Below are positions 42,781-51,692 of a stretch of 64,000 bases of DNA, piece by piece. The notes beneath the pieces are model-generated. The model was not told the origin of the DNA and made no database searches. It worked only from the letters and a program-made list of their open reading frames with translations. Position 1 is the first letter of the stretch. Each line of letters begins with the position of its first letter. Source of the DNA: GCA-2731375 sp964590195 (GTDB taxonomy: Bacteria > Pseudomonadota > Alphaproteobacteria > GCA-2731375); NCBI GenBank assembly GCA_964590195.1, contig CAZPWJ010000001.1, positions 124,001-188,000 of the forward strand. The letters are read 5' to 3'. Both the position numbers and the translations under genes were made by a program.

Positions 42781-43970
42781 TGCCAAGCGCCCAAGCCAGG
42801 CCACTATTCCTGTTATCCGTTCTCTTGGCGCCCATGGGCGTGATCGCGCCAAAGGGCTTGGTGCCGTTGTTATTCGTCGTCGCGCTTTGGCTGCTGATAC
42901 GGCGATTGCGCCAAGGGCAGGGCTGGCGGCCATTCGCGAATGTCGGCGCCGCGGCCGTCGCCGTGATCGCGGCCTGGGCGCTGCTCTCCGCCCTATGGGC
43001 CCTGGACGGAGCGGCGGCCCTGACCACATTCGCCAAGCTGGCCGGCGTCGGCCTGTCGGCGCTGATCGTCCTGGATGGCCTCAAGGATCTGGACGAAGCC
43101 GACGGCCAAATCCTGGGCTGGGCGCTGGTAGGTGCATTCGCTTTTGCCGCGCTGCTGCTGGGCGGGGAAAGCCTGTCCGGTCTGGCGGGGCATCAATGGC
43201 TGGCCTGGCAAGGCCGGCGCGATGAATTTGACCTGACCGTCCTGAACAGGGCCGAAGCGATGCTGCTGCTCAGTGCCTGGCCCGCCGCTCTCATTCTTTG
43301 GCAACGGGGCCGCCGGGCTTTCGCCTTGGCGGCGGTCGCGGTGGCGGCGGCTGTGATCCTGCATGGCGTCTCCAACAGCAATCAGGCGGCGCTGTTGCTG
43401 GCCCTGCCCCTGGCGGCGTTGGCTTGGTGGGCCGGGCCGTGGCTGCAACGGCTGCTGGCGGTGCTTGTCGTGGCCGGCATGCTGGCGGCGCCGCTGTTGC
43501 CGGCGACCGTGTTGGCGCCGGAACGCCTGGCGGGATATTTCGATGAGGACCATTATTCCGGCCTGCACCGGCTGCATATCTGGCACTTCGCCTCCCAGCG
43601 CATCTCCGAGGCGCCGGTGCTGGGCTGGGGTCTGGATGCGGCCCGGCGCATGCCCGGCGGCGACCGAAAACTGCCAGGTGGCGGCAATGTGATGAGCGTC
43701 CATCCGCACAATGCCAGCCTGCAAATCTGGCTGGAACTGGGCGGTATCGGCGCCGTGTTGTGGGCGGCGTTGCTGGCCGGCCTGTGGCTGCGTGCCGCCG
43801 CCTTGCCGTCAGCCAGCGTGCGGGCGGCGGCCACGGGCCTGCTGTTAAGCGGCCTGGTGGTGGCCAATCTCAGTTTTGGTATCTGGCAAACCTGGTGGAT
43901 GGCGGCCCTGGCGCTTAGCGGCATTATCTTTGCCCTGGCGCGGCGCTTGTCCGCTGCGCTTGAAAAGTAA
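42780..43970 (+). CDS. O-antigen ligase/polymerase-like membrane protein
   Basis: The 396-residue protein has about 10-12 membrane segments and a large periplasmic loop near residues 230-310 with GLHRLHIWHFASQRISEAPVLGWGL and NVMSVHPHNASLQIWLELGG, the Wzy_C/WaaL-type signature with conserved His and Arg. It is in the inner membrane and joins or polymerises lipid-linked glycan on the periplasmic side. The start overlaps the glycosyltransferase stop by one base (TGATG). It closes the glycan cluster. Confidence 0.88.
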   Translation: MPSAQARPLFLLSVLLAPMGVIAPKGLVPLLFVVALWLLIRRLRQGQGWRPFANVGAAAVAVIAAWALLSALWALDGAAALTTFAKLAGVGLSALIVLDGLKDLDEADGQILGWALVGAFAFAALLLGGESLSGLAGHQWLAWQGRRDEFDLTVLNRAEAMLLLSAWPAALILWQRGRRAFALAAVAVAAAVILHGVSNSNQAALLLALPLAALAWWAGPWLQRLLAVLVVAGMLAAPLLPATVLAPERLAGYFDEDHYSGLHRLHIWHFASQRISEAPVLGWGLDAARRMPGGDRKLPGGGNVMSVHPHNASLQIWLELGGIGAVLWAALLAGLWLRAAALPSASVRAAATGLLLSGLVVANLSFGIWQTWWMAALALSGIIFALARRLSAALEK

Positions 43971-44004
43971 ATGAACGATTAAACATATAAAGATTTTTTT
44001 ATGC

Positions 44005-44033
44005 TTGCGTCTGGACGGCCTGTTTGCTACATA
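44005..44033 (+). promoter_or_regulatory. Candidate sigma-70 promoter for ahcY
   Basis: TTGCGT at 44005-44010 and TACATA at 44028-44033 are separated by exactly 17 bases, close to the alphaproteobacterial housekeeping pattern. The start of ahcY is 110 bases downstream, leaving a leader of about 100 bases. A 7-bp inverted repeat (gtctgga 44009-44015 / tccagac 44038-44044) overlaps it. I looked for SAH and SAM riboswitch cores in the leader and saw none. Confidence 0.45.
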
Positions 44034-44142
44034 GCGCTCCAGACTTCAACAACTATGATTTTCAACCGTCATATGGGCTTGCATCCGGCGCCGATGGGAC
44101 CGCCGTTATGAACCGCCGCGATGATTTTTTGGGAGACCATTC

Positions 44143-45438
44143 ATGAGCACGTTTACCGACTATAAGGTTGCCGACATTTCCCTGGCCGACTGGGGCCGCA
44201 AGGAAACCACCATCGCCGAAACCGAAATGCCGGGCCTGATGGCATTGCGCGATGAATTTGGCGCTTCCAAGCCCCTGGCCGGTGCCCGCATCGCCGGTTG
44301 TCTGCACATGACCATTCAGACTGCGGTGCTGATGGAAACCCTGATCGCCCTGGGCGCCGAAGTGCGCTGGTCTTCCTGCAACATCTTTTCCACCCAGGAT
44401 CAGGCGGCCGCCGCCATGGCCGAGGCGGGCATCCCGACCTTTGCCTGGAAGGGCGAGTCGGAAGAGGAATTCTGGTGGTGCATAGAGCAGACCATCATCG
44501 GGCCCGACGGCTGGCGTCCGAACATGATCCTGGATGACGGCGGCGACCTGACCGGGCTGATGCACGAGAAATACCCCGAACTGATGGAGGATGTGCGCGG
44601 CCTGTCGGAGGAAACCACGACCGGCGTGCACCGCTTGTATGAGATGGAGAAGGACGGCTCCTTGGCGGTTCCGGCGATCAACGTCAACGATTCCGTCACC
44701 AAGTCGAAATTCGACAATCTGTATGGCTGCCGGGAAAGTCTGGTGGACGGCATCAAGCGCGCCACCGACGTGATGATGGCCGGCAAGATCGGCGTGGTCT
44801 GCGGCTTTGGCGACGTGGGCAAGGGCTCCGCCGCATCTTTGCGCAGCCAGGGCGCCCGCGTCATGGTAACGGAAATCGATCCGATCTGTGCCTTGCAGGC
44901 GGCCATGGAAGGCTACCAGGTGGTCACCATGGAAGAAGCCGCCTCCATTGGCGATATCTTCGTCACCTGCACCGGCAACAAGGATGTTATCACCATCGAT
45001 CATCTGCGCGAGATGAAGGACCGGGCGATCGTCTGCAATATTGGCCACTTCGATAGCGAGATTCAGATCGAAGCCCTGCGCAATCATCCCTGGCATAACG
45101 TTAAGCCGCAGGTCGACGAAGTCGAAATGCCTGATGGCCGCCGCCTGATCGTGCTCGCCGAAGGGCGTTTGGTGAACCTGGGTTGCGCCACCGGCCATCC
45201 CAGCTTCGTGATGAGCGCCTCGTTCACCAACCAGGTGTTGGCGCAGATCGAGCTGTGGGAAAAATCCGCCGATTACGAGCGCAAGGTCTACACCTTGCCC
45301 AAGGTTCTCGACGAGAAGGTCGCGGCCCTGCATCTGGCGAAACTGGGCGTGCATCTGACCACTTTGAGCGACGAGCAAGCCTCCTATATTGGCGTACAAG
45401 AGCAAGGCCCATTCAAGCCCGAGCACTATCGCTACTAG
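44143..45438 (+). CDS. ahcY: Adenosylhomocysteinase
   Basis: A 431-residue S-adenosylhomocysteine hydrolase. It splits SAH to adenosine and homocysteine in the cytosol and so keeps methylation going. Visible marks are the substrate region CLHMTIQTAVLMETLIALGA, NVNDSVTKSKFDNLYGCRESL, the NAD motif VCGFGDVGKGSA, CTGNKDVITIDH and the C-terminal FKPEHYRY, which enters the neighbouring subunit's cofactor site. Length and order are canonical. ATG 44143 has GGGAGA upstream. In many alphaproteobacteria ahcY precedes a DivL-like kinase gene, as here. Confidence 0.97.
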   Translation: MSTFTDYKVADISLADWGRKETTIAETEMPGLMALRDEFGASKPLAGARIAGCLHMTIQTAVLMETLIALGAEVRWSSCNIFSTQDQAAAAMAEAGIPTFAWKGESEEEFWWCIEQTIIGPDGWRPNMILDDGGDLTGLMHEKYPELMEDVRGLSEETTTGVHRLYEMEKDGSLAVPAINVNDSVTKSKFDNLYGCRESLVDGIKRATDVMMAGKIGVVCGFGDVGKGSAASLRSQGARVMVTEIDPICALQAAMEGYQVVTMEEAASIGDIFVTCTGNKDVITIDHLREMKDRAIVCNIGHFDSEIQIEALRNHPWHNVKPQVDEVEMPDGRRLIVLAEGRLVNLGCATGHPSFVMSASFTNQVLAQIELWEKSADYERKVYTLPKVLDEKVAALHLAKLGVHLTTLSDEQASYIGVQEQGPFKPEHYRY

Positions 45439-45467
45439 AGCCTTCGACGCCGCCTATCTTGTCTTGC

Positions 45468-45496
45468 CGCCGCGAGACGCTTAAGCTTTCGCGGCG
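45468..45496 (+). terminator. GC-rich hairpin after ahcY
   Basis: cgccgcga at 45468-45475 and tcgcggcg at 45489-45496 form a perfect 8-bp stem with a 13-base loop, 30 bases after the ahcY stop and 27 bases before the divL-like start. There is no T-run. It may be a weak terminator or sit in the leader of the next gene. Confidence 0.4.
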
Positions 45497-45522
45497 CAGG
45501 ATAAAGGATAAGGGCAGGGTCG

Positions 45523-47916
45523 ATGGCCGGCTTGACCACTTTGTTCGCCGTGGCCGCGGGCGTGGGCTTTGCCCTCGCCCTCGGGCTATGGCTGCAGGGA
45601 CAGAAAAGTAAGCGGAGGCTGGCGGAGGCCGGCAATGCCGCCGCCGCGCTGGTTGCCCGCCAGCGGGCCCTGGAGAATCTGGCCGATGGCGGTTTCATCG
45701 CCTGGCTGGCCGATGGCGGCATATGGTCCCGTGGCCTGCAGACCCTGTTCGATCTGCCGGGCGAGGAATTCACCTCCCTGGAGGATCTGTCGCCTTTCAT
45801 AGCGGCTGATGAATATGGCGATTTGGAGGCGAAGGTCTCCGCTCTGCGCCGGGACGGCGAGCCGTTTCATTGCGAATTAAATGCCGCCGATGGCGAGACC
45901 ATTATCGAAGTGCGGGGTCAACCAGGCGACGAAAGCGGCACCTTCGCGGCTATCGTCTGGCTGCGTGATATCGGCGCTGAAGCATACGCGGTGCGTACGG
46001 CGGCTCTTGATAGCAAGGCCAAGTTGGCGGCCGTCACCCAGGACCTGAACGTCTTGAACGGCCTGCTGGCGGATCTGCCCGTGCCTGTTTACCGCCGAAA
46101 CGCGGATTTAGTCATGGTCTGGTGCAATCAGGCCTATGCCACGTTGGTCAATGCCAGCGTGGCTGACGTCATCGCCGCGGGCGGCTTCGAAGTTGAAACG
46201 CCGCTAATACCGCATCAAGCGCAAACCTTGGCGGAACAGGCCCAGCGCGATGGCATCAGCGTCAGTGAAAGCCGTCATTTCGTGGTCCGCGGCCAGCGCC
46301 GCACCCTGGAAGTCACTGAAACGCCCGCCGCTGATGGTGCCTCTGTTATCGGCTTTGTCCACGATATCACCCAAGTCGAGGAGGCCCAGGTCGAGTTGAG
46401 CCGTCATATCGACGCGCACGCCGAGGTCTTGAATAATCTCTCCACCGCGATTTCGATCTTCGGGCCGGAAAAGCGGTTGTCGTACTACAACAAGGCCTTT
46501 GCCGAATTGTGGCAGCTTGATGAGGACTGGTTAAACCGCGACCCGACCCATGGCGAAATCCTGGAGGAACTGCGCGAAGGCCGACGCATTCCGGAACAGA
46601 CGGATTTTCCCGCCTACAAGCAAGGCTTCATGCGGCTTTACACGGACCTGTTGGAAACCCGCGAAGATGTCATATATGCGCCCGACGGCCGGGTTCTGCG
46701 CCAGGTGATCTCGCCGCATCCGTTCGGCGGACTGCTATTTCTGGCCGAGGATATCACCGATTCCCTGGTTCTAGAGCGCTCTTACAACACCTTGATCGCG
46801 GTGCAGCAGGAAACCCTGGATAATCTGTATGAAGCGGTCGCCGTTTTTGGCGGCGACGGACGGTTGAAACTGGCGAATTCCGCTTACGCCCGCATCTGGC
46901 AACTGGATGAGAGCGATTTGGTGGGCGAGCCGCATATTTCCGAGATCGTCGAGGCGGTGCGCCCGGTCTTGGCCGAAACCGAGGATTGGCCGAAAATTCG
47001 CGATATCCTGATCTCCCAGGCAACGGCGCGGGAAAACATCTCGGGCCGCATGCGCCGGCGTGACGACATCGTCATCGATTTTGCCTCTGTCGCCCTGCCC
47101 GACGGCAATGCCCTTTTTACCTATGTGGACGTGACCGACAGCGTCAATGTCGAGATGGCCCTGGTGGAGCGCAACGAGGCGTTGGAGGCGGCGGACAGAT
47201 TGAAGTCGGAATTCCTGGCCAATGTCAGCTACGAACTGCGCACACCGCTGAACGTCATCATCGGCTTCACGGAAGTTCTGGGCAGCGAATTCTTCGGCAC
47301 CCTGAACGAGCAGCAGAAGGAATACACCGCCGACATTCTATTCTCGTCAAACCAGCTACTGGACCTGATCAACAACATCCTCGATCTGGCCAGCGTCGAG
47401 GCGGGGCAGATGGACCTGGACGTCAATCTGTTTGATGTTCACGAGGTTTTGGAAAATGTCATGACCCTGGCGCGGGAGCCGGCAAGTAAGCAGAAGCTGC
47501 GGCTGGTGCTGGAATGTCCCAACGATTTCGGCGCCATTGAAGGCGATGAGCGCCGCATCAAACAGGTCATGTACCGTTTGCTGAGCAATGCCCTGAAATT
47601 TTCCAATCCCGGCGGTGTCATCAACATCGGCGCCCTGCGCCAGGACGGCGAAATCGGTTTGTATATCGCCGACAACGGCATCGGCATGAGCGAGGCGGAT
47701 CAGAAATCGGTGTTCGAGAAATTTGCCCGCGCCAATCCATCCGACCGTCAACGCAGTGCCGGGCTGGGCCTGTCCCTGGTCAAAAGCTTTGTCGAGCTGC
47801 ACGGCGGGCGAGTGCAACTGGACTCCACTTTGGGCAAGGGTACACGGGTGACCTGTTTCCTGCCGCCAAAGCAGGATGTCGCCGCTGCAGCCGCCGCCTA
47901 CGGTGATGGGGATTGA
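45523..47916 (+). CDS. divL: DivL-like atypical sensor kinase (Tyr in place of His)
   Basis: The 797-residue protein has one N-terminal membrane segment (about 3-25), then several PAS domains (about 50-145, 175-290, 300-420 and 425-540), then the dimerisation and ATPase domains. Where normal kinases have SHELRTPL, this one reads VSYELRTPLNVIIGF, with Tyr570 (codon 47230-47232) at the phosphoacceptor position. ATP-site boxes look intact: LLSNALKF, IADNGIGMSE and SAGLGLSLVKSF. In Caulobacter DivL has the same Tyr and links DivK to CckA-CtrA in cell-cycle control. Order ahcY-divL-tsaE and length (DivL about 769) support the call. It is co-oriented with and overlaps tsaE. Confidence 0.82.
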   Translation: MAGLTTLFAVAAGVGFALALGLWLQGQKSKRRLAEAGNAAAALVARQRALENLADGGFIAWLADGGIWSRGLQTLFDLPGEEFTSLEDLSPFIAADEYGDLEAKVSALRRDGEPFHCELNAADGETIIEVRGQPGDESGTFAAIVWLRDIGAEAYAVRTAALDSKAKLAAVTQDLNVLNGLLADLPVPVYRRNADLVMVWCNQAYATLVNASVADVIAAGGFEVETPLIPHQAQTLAEQAQRDGISVSESRHFVVRGQRRTLEVTETPAADGASVIGFVHDITQVEEAQVELSRHIDAHAEVLNNLSTAISIFGPEKRLSYYNKAFAELWQLDEDWLNRDPTHGEILEELREGRRIPEQTDFPAYKQGFMRLYTDLLETREDVIYAPDGRVLRQVISPHPFGGLLFLAEDITDSLVLERSYNTLIAVQQETLDNLYEAVAVFGGDGRLKLANSAYARIWQLDESDLVGEPHISEIVEAVRPVLAETEDWPKIRDILISQATARENISGRMRRRDDIVIDFASVALPDGNALFTYVDVTDSVNVEMALVERNEALEAADRLKSEFLANVSYELRTPLNVIIGFTEVLGSEFFGTLNEQQKEYTADILFSSNQLLDLINNILDLASVEAGQMDLDVNLFDVHEVLENVMTLAREPASKQKLRLVLECPNDFGAIEGDERRIKQVMYRLLSNALKFSNPGGVINIGALRQDGEIGLYIADNGIGMSEADQKSVFEKFARANPSDRQRSAGLGLSLVKSFVELHGGRVQLDSTLGKGTRVTCFLPPKQDVAAAAAAYGDGD

Positions 47917-48386
47917 CCGCCGCACAAACAGTTGAATGCCGGCGCGTCCTGCGGGACGCGGACGAAACGGCGGCGGTGGCGGCGGCCCTGGCAGGGTTGA
48001 GCCGGCCGGGCGATGTATTCTGCTTGTACGGTGATCTGGGCGCCGGCAAGACCACCTTTGCCCGCGGCTTTCTGCGTGCCCTGGCGGTCGAGGAGGAAAT
48101 TCCCAGTCCAACCTTCAATCTGTTGCTGACCTACGACACCGAGCGGGGCATGGTCTGGCATTTCGATCTGTATCGTCTGAGCACATCCGATGAAGTAATC
48201 GAACTGGGTATTGAGGACGCCTTTGCCGACGGCATCTGCCTAATCGAATGGCCGGACCGTCTGGGATCCTGGCTGCCCGAAAATCGTATCGAAATTTATC
48301 TCTCCGACACCAACGACGGCGCCAGTCGAGAATTGGTGCTGTGCGCAATAGGTCCGGACGCCGAACGCTGGCGAACACCATGGTAG
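47913..48386 (+). CDS. tsaE: tRNA t6A biosynthesis ATPase TsaE
   Basis: The 157-residue P-loop protein has GDVFCLYGDLGAGKTTFARG with Walker A GDLGAGKT, SPTFNLLLTYDTERGMVWHFDLYRL, and EWPDRLGSWLP, all typical of TsaE (YjeE). It drives the t6A37 modification of ANN-reading tRNAs with TsaB and TsaD, which are not in this window. The only good start is TTG 47913, overlapping the divL stop by four bases. The mtaB product at 56206 acts on the same t6A nucleotide. Confidence 0.93.
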   Translation: MTAAQTVECRRVLRDADETAAVAAALAGLSRPGDVFCLYGDLGAGKTTFARGFLRALAVEEEIPSPTFNLLLTYDTERGMVWHFDLYRLSTSDEVIELGIEDAFADGICLIEWPDRLGSWLPENRIEIYLSDTNDGASRELVLCAIGPDAERWRTPW

Positions 48387-49360
48387 ATATGGACGCAACC
48401 ACTGCCTTTCTGCGGCGGCACGATTGGCACGGCGCTATTCGCACGCCGCTGGCCGGTGATGCTTCCACCCGGCGCTATGAGCGCCTGATCCAGGATGACC
48501 GACGCGCTTTGCTGGCAATCATACCGCCGGGCGAAAGCCATGATGATTTTATCAAGATTGCCGGATTGCTTAATGACGCGGGCCTGTCGGCGCCAAATAT
48601 CCTGGCCGTTGATCCGGGCCAGGGCCAGTTATTGGTGGAAGATTTCGGCGACGACACCTACAGCGCGCTTCTGGATGCGGGCGCGCCGGCATTGCCGCTT
48701 TATGAACTGGCCACCGATGCCCTGATCCATCTGCACCGAAACTTCAACGCCCCGCCCACGACGGATTTACCTGTCTTTGATCAGGTCCTGTTCCTTCAGC
48801 AAACCATGTTGTTTTGCGAGACCTATCTTCCCACCGTTCTTGGTCCCGTGGACGAAACAATCAAGAATGACTCCCGGGACGCCTGGGAAACGCCTCTGGA
48901 CCAGGCGTTGACGGTGCCGCAGTCCCTGTTGCTGCGTGACTTTCACGCGGGCAATCTGTTCCGGCTGCCGGAACGGCCGGGTGTGCGGGCCTGCGGCCTG
49001 ATTGATTTTCAGGATGCCGGCATCGGCCCGGTCAGCTACGACCTCGTCTCCCTGTTGCAGGACGCCCGCCGGGACGTGGGCGAAGACGTCGCGGCGGCCT
49101 GTCTGTCACGCTATTGCGCCGCCTTTCCAGGGATGGACGGCGCCGCATTCGAAACTTCCTATGCCGTACTGGCGGCCCAGCGCCATGTTCGGGTGATTGC
49201 GGTCTTCGCGCGTCTGGCGGCCCAGGGCAGGCCCGAATATCTGGAGCATTTGCCGCGCCTGTGGCGGTTTTTGAATCAGGCCCTGGTCCACCCGGCCCTA
49301 AGTGATGTCGCGGCTTGGTTCCGGGAATATGTCCCAGCGGCGATAGAGGCAGAGCAGTAG
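48380..49360 (+). CDS. amgK: AmgK-like aminoglycoside-phosphotransferase-fold sugar kinase
   Basis: The 326-residue protein has an APH-type kinase fold: STRRYERL near the N-terminus, LLVEDFGDDTYS, the catalytic LLRDFHAGNLF and the metal site CGLIDFQDAGIGP. In alphaproteobacteria and pseudomonads such genes after tsaE encode AmgK, which phosphorylates N-acetylmuramate and N-acetylglucosamine at the anomeric position for wall recycling. ATG 48380 overlaps tsaE by seven bases. Its usual partner MurU is not next to it: a convergent gene (49298-50467) follows and overlaps the last 63 bases. Confidence 0.82.
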   Translation: MVDMDATTAFLRRHDWHGAIRTPLAGDASTRRYERLIQDDRRALLAIIPPGESHDDFIKIAGLLNDAGLSAPNILAVDPGQGQLLVEDFGDDTYSALLDAGAPALPLYELATDALIHLHRNFNAPPTTDLPVFDQVLFLQQTMLFCETYLPTVLGPVDETIKNDSRDAWETPLDQALTVPQSLLLRDFHAGNLFRLPERPGVRACGLIDFQDAGIGPVSYDLVSLLQDARRDVGEDVAAACLSRYCAAFPGMDGAAFETSYAVLAAQRHVRVIAVFARLAAQGRPEYLEHLPRLWRFLNQALVHPALSDVAAWFREYVPAAIEAEQ

Positions 49361-50467
49361 TGCCGTCAGTAACAACGGCCCGATGGGTACTCCGATGCCA
49401 TTCAGGGGCATCACGATCACCGGCAGTATCCAGCAAAGCGTAACAATAACGATTTCGCCGCGCTGCCAGCCGGTTTTGAACGCCAAGGCCGTCAGGCAGA
49501 TCAACGCCGCCGAGACGAAACCCATGTCGTAGTTGAAGCCTTGCGGACTGGCCACCAGGGTTGCCACCAACAACAACGCAATCTTTAGATGCCAGTCTCC
49601 ACCACCCCGAAAGACCCGGTAGACCAATACCGCCGCCGCTACCGCCATGACGGCCTGAACCGCCTGGGCAAGCCAAATCGGCAGGGCGATAATCCGCCCG
49701 GCCATGAACCAGCTTGGCATCATCCATTGAAACGGCCCCGTACCCTCGGCCATGAAGCGCATCTGATGGGGCAGGGTGGAGGATAGGAACCGCCACCAGG
49801 TTTCTTCGCCGTACATTAACACCGAAGCGGCAATAAAAAGCCCCGTGGTCAGGCTGGCCGATATGATGGCCCGCCACTGGCGCATGGCCAGCAGGGCGAT
49901 GGGGATCATGATGCCCAGCTGTGGCTTGAAGGTCAGCAGACCGAACATCACCCCGGCCAGAATAGGCCGCCGGGGCAGCAGCGCAAAACCCGACAGGGCC
50001 AGGGCGGTCGTGAAGAACCCGTTCTGGCCCAGAAAGACATTCACGAAACTGGAGGGCGCCAGCAACAGCAGCCAGGGCGAAAACTTATCGGGCCAGAAAT
50101 TTCGCGCCGCATAAAACAGCAGGCCCAGGCCGCAGAGGGTCCATATTACGAAGGCCCCACGATAGCGCAGGCTGGAGAGCTGCTCGCTCAGGACCAGGGC
50201 GTGGGGCGGATAGGACCAGAAATGAAAAGGAAAATCCTCGCCCATATGCTGGCGCTGGGCGGCGGCGAATTTGTCCTGATCGAAAATGTCCCCTATGCGC
50301 TCCGCTTCCACCAAACGCGAGGCAGTCCACATGTTGATAAAATCGCGGCCCACCGCATGGTTCAAACCGTCATGATCACCGCGCCATAGCGAGATATAGG
50401 CCATGGACAAGGCCAGGCAGGCAAGCGCGACGCCCATGGTCAGGGCGATGATCAGGCCGCGTTTCAT
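49298..50467 (-). CDS. GT87-family membrane glycosyltransferase (DUF2029)
   Basis: The 389-residue protein has about 9-10 membrane segments and the GT87 pattern: HAVGRDFINMWTASRLVEA near the start with a luminal Asp, FPFHFWSYPPHALVLSEQL, GVMFGLLTFKPQLGIMIP and FNYDMGFV. Such enzymes use polyprenyl-phosphate sugars on the periplasmic side. ATG 50467 is natural (MKRGLIIALTMGVALAC). It ends inside the amgK-like gene: 63 bases are read on both strands. It follows the enolase-family gene by 21 bases on the same strand, so it may be co-transcribed. Confidence 0.85.
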   Translation of the reverse strand: MKRGLIIALTMGVALACLALSMAYISLWRGDHDGLNHAVGRDFINMWTASRLVEAERIGDIFDQDKFAAAQRQHMGEDFPFHFWSYPPHALVLSEQLSSLRYRGAFVIWTLCGLGLLFYAARNFWPDKFSPWLLLLAPSSFVNVFLGQNGFFTTALALSGFALLPRRPILAGVMFGLLTFKPQLGIMIPIALLAMRQWRAIISASLTTGLFIAASVLMYGEETWWRFLSSTLPHQMRFMAEGTGPFQWMMPSWFMAGRIIALPIWLAQAVQAVMAVAAAVLVYRVFRGGGDWHLKIALLLVATLVASPQGFNYDMGFVSAALICLTALAFKTGWQRGEIVIVTLCWILPVIVMPLNGIGVPIGPLLLTALLLCLYRRWDIFPEPSRDIT

Positions 50468-50488
50468 GGGCGAGCGCCTGTGGAAACC

Positions 50489-51655
50489 CTATTCCACCGA
50501 ATAGGCGCGGACGAAATCCGGATCGATGGTCAGGCCCAGGCCGGGTCGGTCGGGAACATCGATGCGGCCGCCTTTGACGGGGAAGGCTTCCGCCACCAGG
50601 TCGTGCATCAAGGGGTTATGGCCCAGGGAATATTCAACGATGAAGGCCGCCGGCGCCGTGGCGCAGATCTGCAAACCGGCGGCGAACATGATCGCCCCGC
50701 CCCACATATGCGGCGCCAGGCGGATCTGCTGCGCCGTGGCCAGGGCGGCAATGCGCATGGCCTCGGTGATGCCGCCGCAGATCGCCAGGTCGGGCTGAAA
50801 AATATCCACCGCCCGCGCCAGGGCCAGATCGCGGAAATCAAACCGGGTGAAAACGCTTTCCCCCGCCGCGATGGGAATATCGGTGCTGGCGCGGATCTCG
50901 GCACAGCCGGGAATATCATCCGCCGTCACCGGTTCCTCGAACCAGGCCAGATCATAGTCCGCGACCAGGCGGCAGAAACGCTTGGCCTCGGCGCAATCAA
51001 AGGTGCCATGGGCATCCGCCATGATACCCACATCGTCGCCCAGATACTTGCGGGCGGCGGCGACGCGGGCGGCGGAGGTTTTGGCATCACCGTCGGCGGA
51101 ACCAACCCGCATCTTCACGGCGCCGAAGCCGCCACCCTCGATATAGCCGGCCAATTGCTCGCCAATGCTTTCCGCCGGCGCCCAGCCGCCGGAGGCGTAG
51201 GCGACCAGGTCATCCCGGCACTTGCCTCCCAGCAGCTGCCAGATCGGTACGCCCAGGGATTGCCCCAGCAGATCCCACAAGGCGATATCGATGCCGGAGA
51301 TAGCCGAGACGGTCAGGCCGCGCCGGCCCAGGGCGGGGAAGACATGGCCGCGCTCCACGGCGAAATGGGTGCGGCTGCCGTTATACATCTCCTCCCAATG
51401 GCCGGCGATGCGGCGGGCGTCCTGGCCCACCAGCTGCGCCCCCAACTCGTCCTGGATCAGGGTTACCAGGGCCTTGCCGTCACCAAGGTTGCCGACCCCG
51501 GCCTTGGCCTCGCCATGACCGACCAGACCATCCTCGGTCTCGATACGCACCAGCACCGTATTGAACGAGCGCATGCGCCCAAAGTCCGAGGTATGCTGCT
51601 TGTCCTCCGGAATTGGTACTTCCAGCCAGGTCGCCTTCACCGATCTGATCTTCAT
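50489..51655 (-). CDS. Mandelate racemase/muconate lactonizing enzyme family protein
   Basis: A 388-residue enolase-superfamily enzyme with a capping domain, then the barrel: FGAVKMRVGS (Lys-x-Arg region), IMADAHGTFD (metal Asp), LAWFEEPV (Glu), PIAAGESVF (Glu) and LAPHMWGGA (His at the end of strand 7). These enzymes remove a proton next to a carboxylate of sugar acids. The specific acid is unknown; galactarate-, galactonate- or similar-type dehydratases are candidates. It lies between RidA (37 bases upstream) and the GT87 gene on the same strand. Confidence 0.9.
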   Translation of the reverse strand: MKIRSVKATWLEVPIPEDKQHTSDFGRMRSFNTVLVRIETEDGLVGHGEAKAGVGNLGDGKALVTLIQDELGAQLVGQDARRIAGHWEEMYNGSRTHFAVERGHVFPALGRRGLTVSAISGIDIALWDLLGQSLGVPIWQLLGGKCRDDLVAYASGGWAPAESIGEQLAGYIEGGGFGAVKMRVGSADGDAKTSAARVAAARKYLGDDVGIMADAHGTFDCAEAKRFCRLVADYDLAWFEEPVTADDIPGCAEIRASTDIPIAAGESVFTRFDFRDLALARAVDIFQPDLAICGGITEAMRIAALATAQQIRLAPHMWGGAIMFAAGLQICATAPAAFIVEYSLGHNPLMHDLVAEAFPVKGGRIDVPDRPGLGLTIDPDFVRAYSVE

Positions 51656-51692
51656 GAACGGGCCATCCTTCTTGTAATTTAGACGCTTACGC

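Noticed and set aside
43971..44142. SAH or SAM riboswitch in the ahcY leader
   Set aside because: The leader is long enough and ahcY is a usual target, but I could not find the conserved cores of these riboswitches; only a small hairpin and a promoter-like pair are visible.
44062..45426. Long minus-strand frame opposite ahcY
   Set aside because: It mirrors the codon pattern of ahcY, which is unmistakable on the plus strand.
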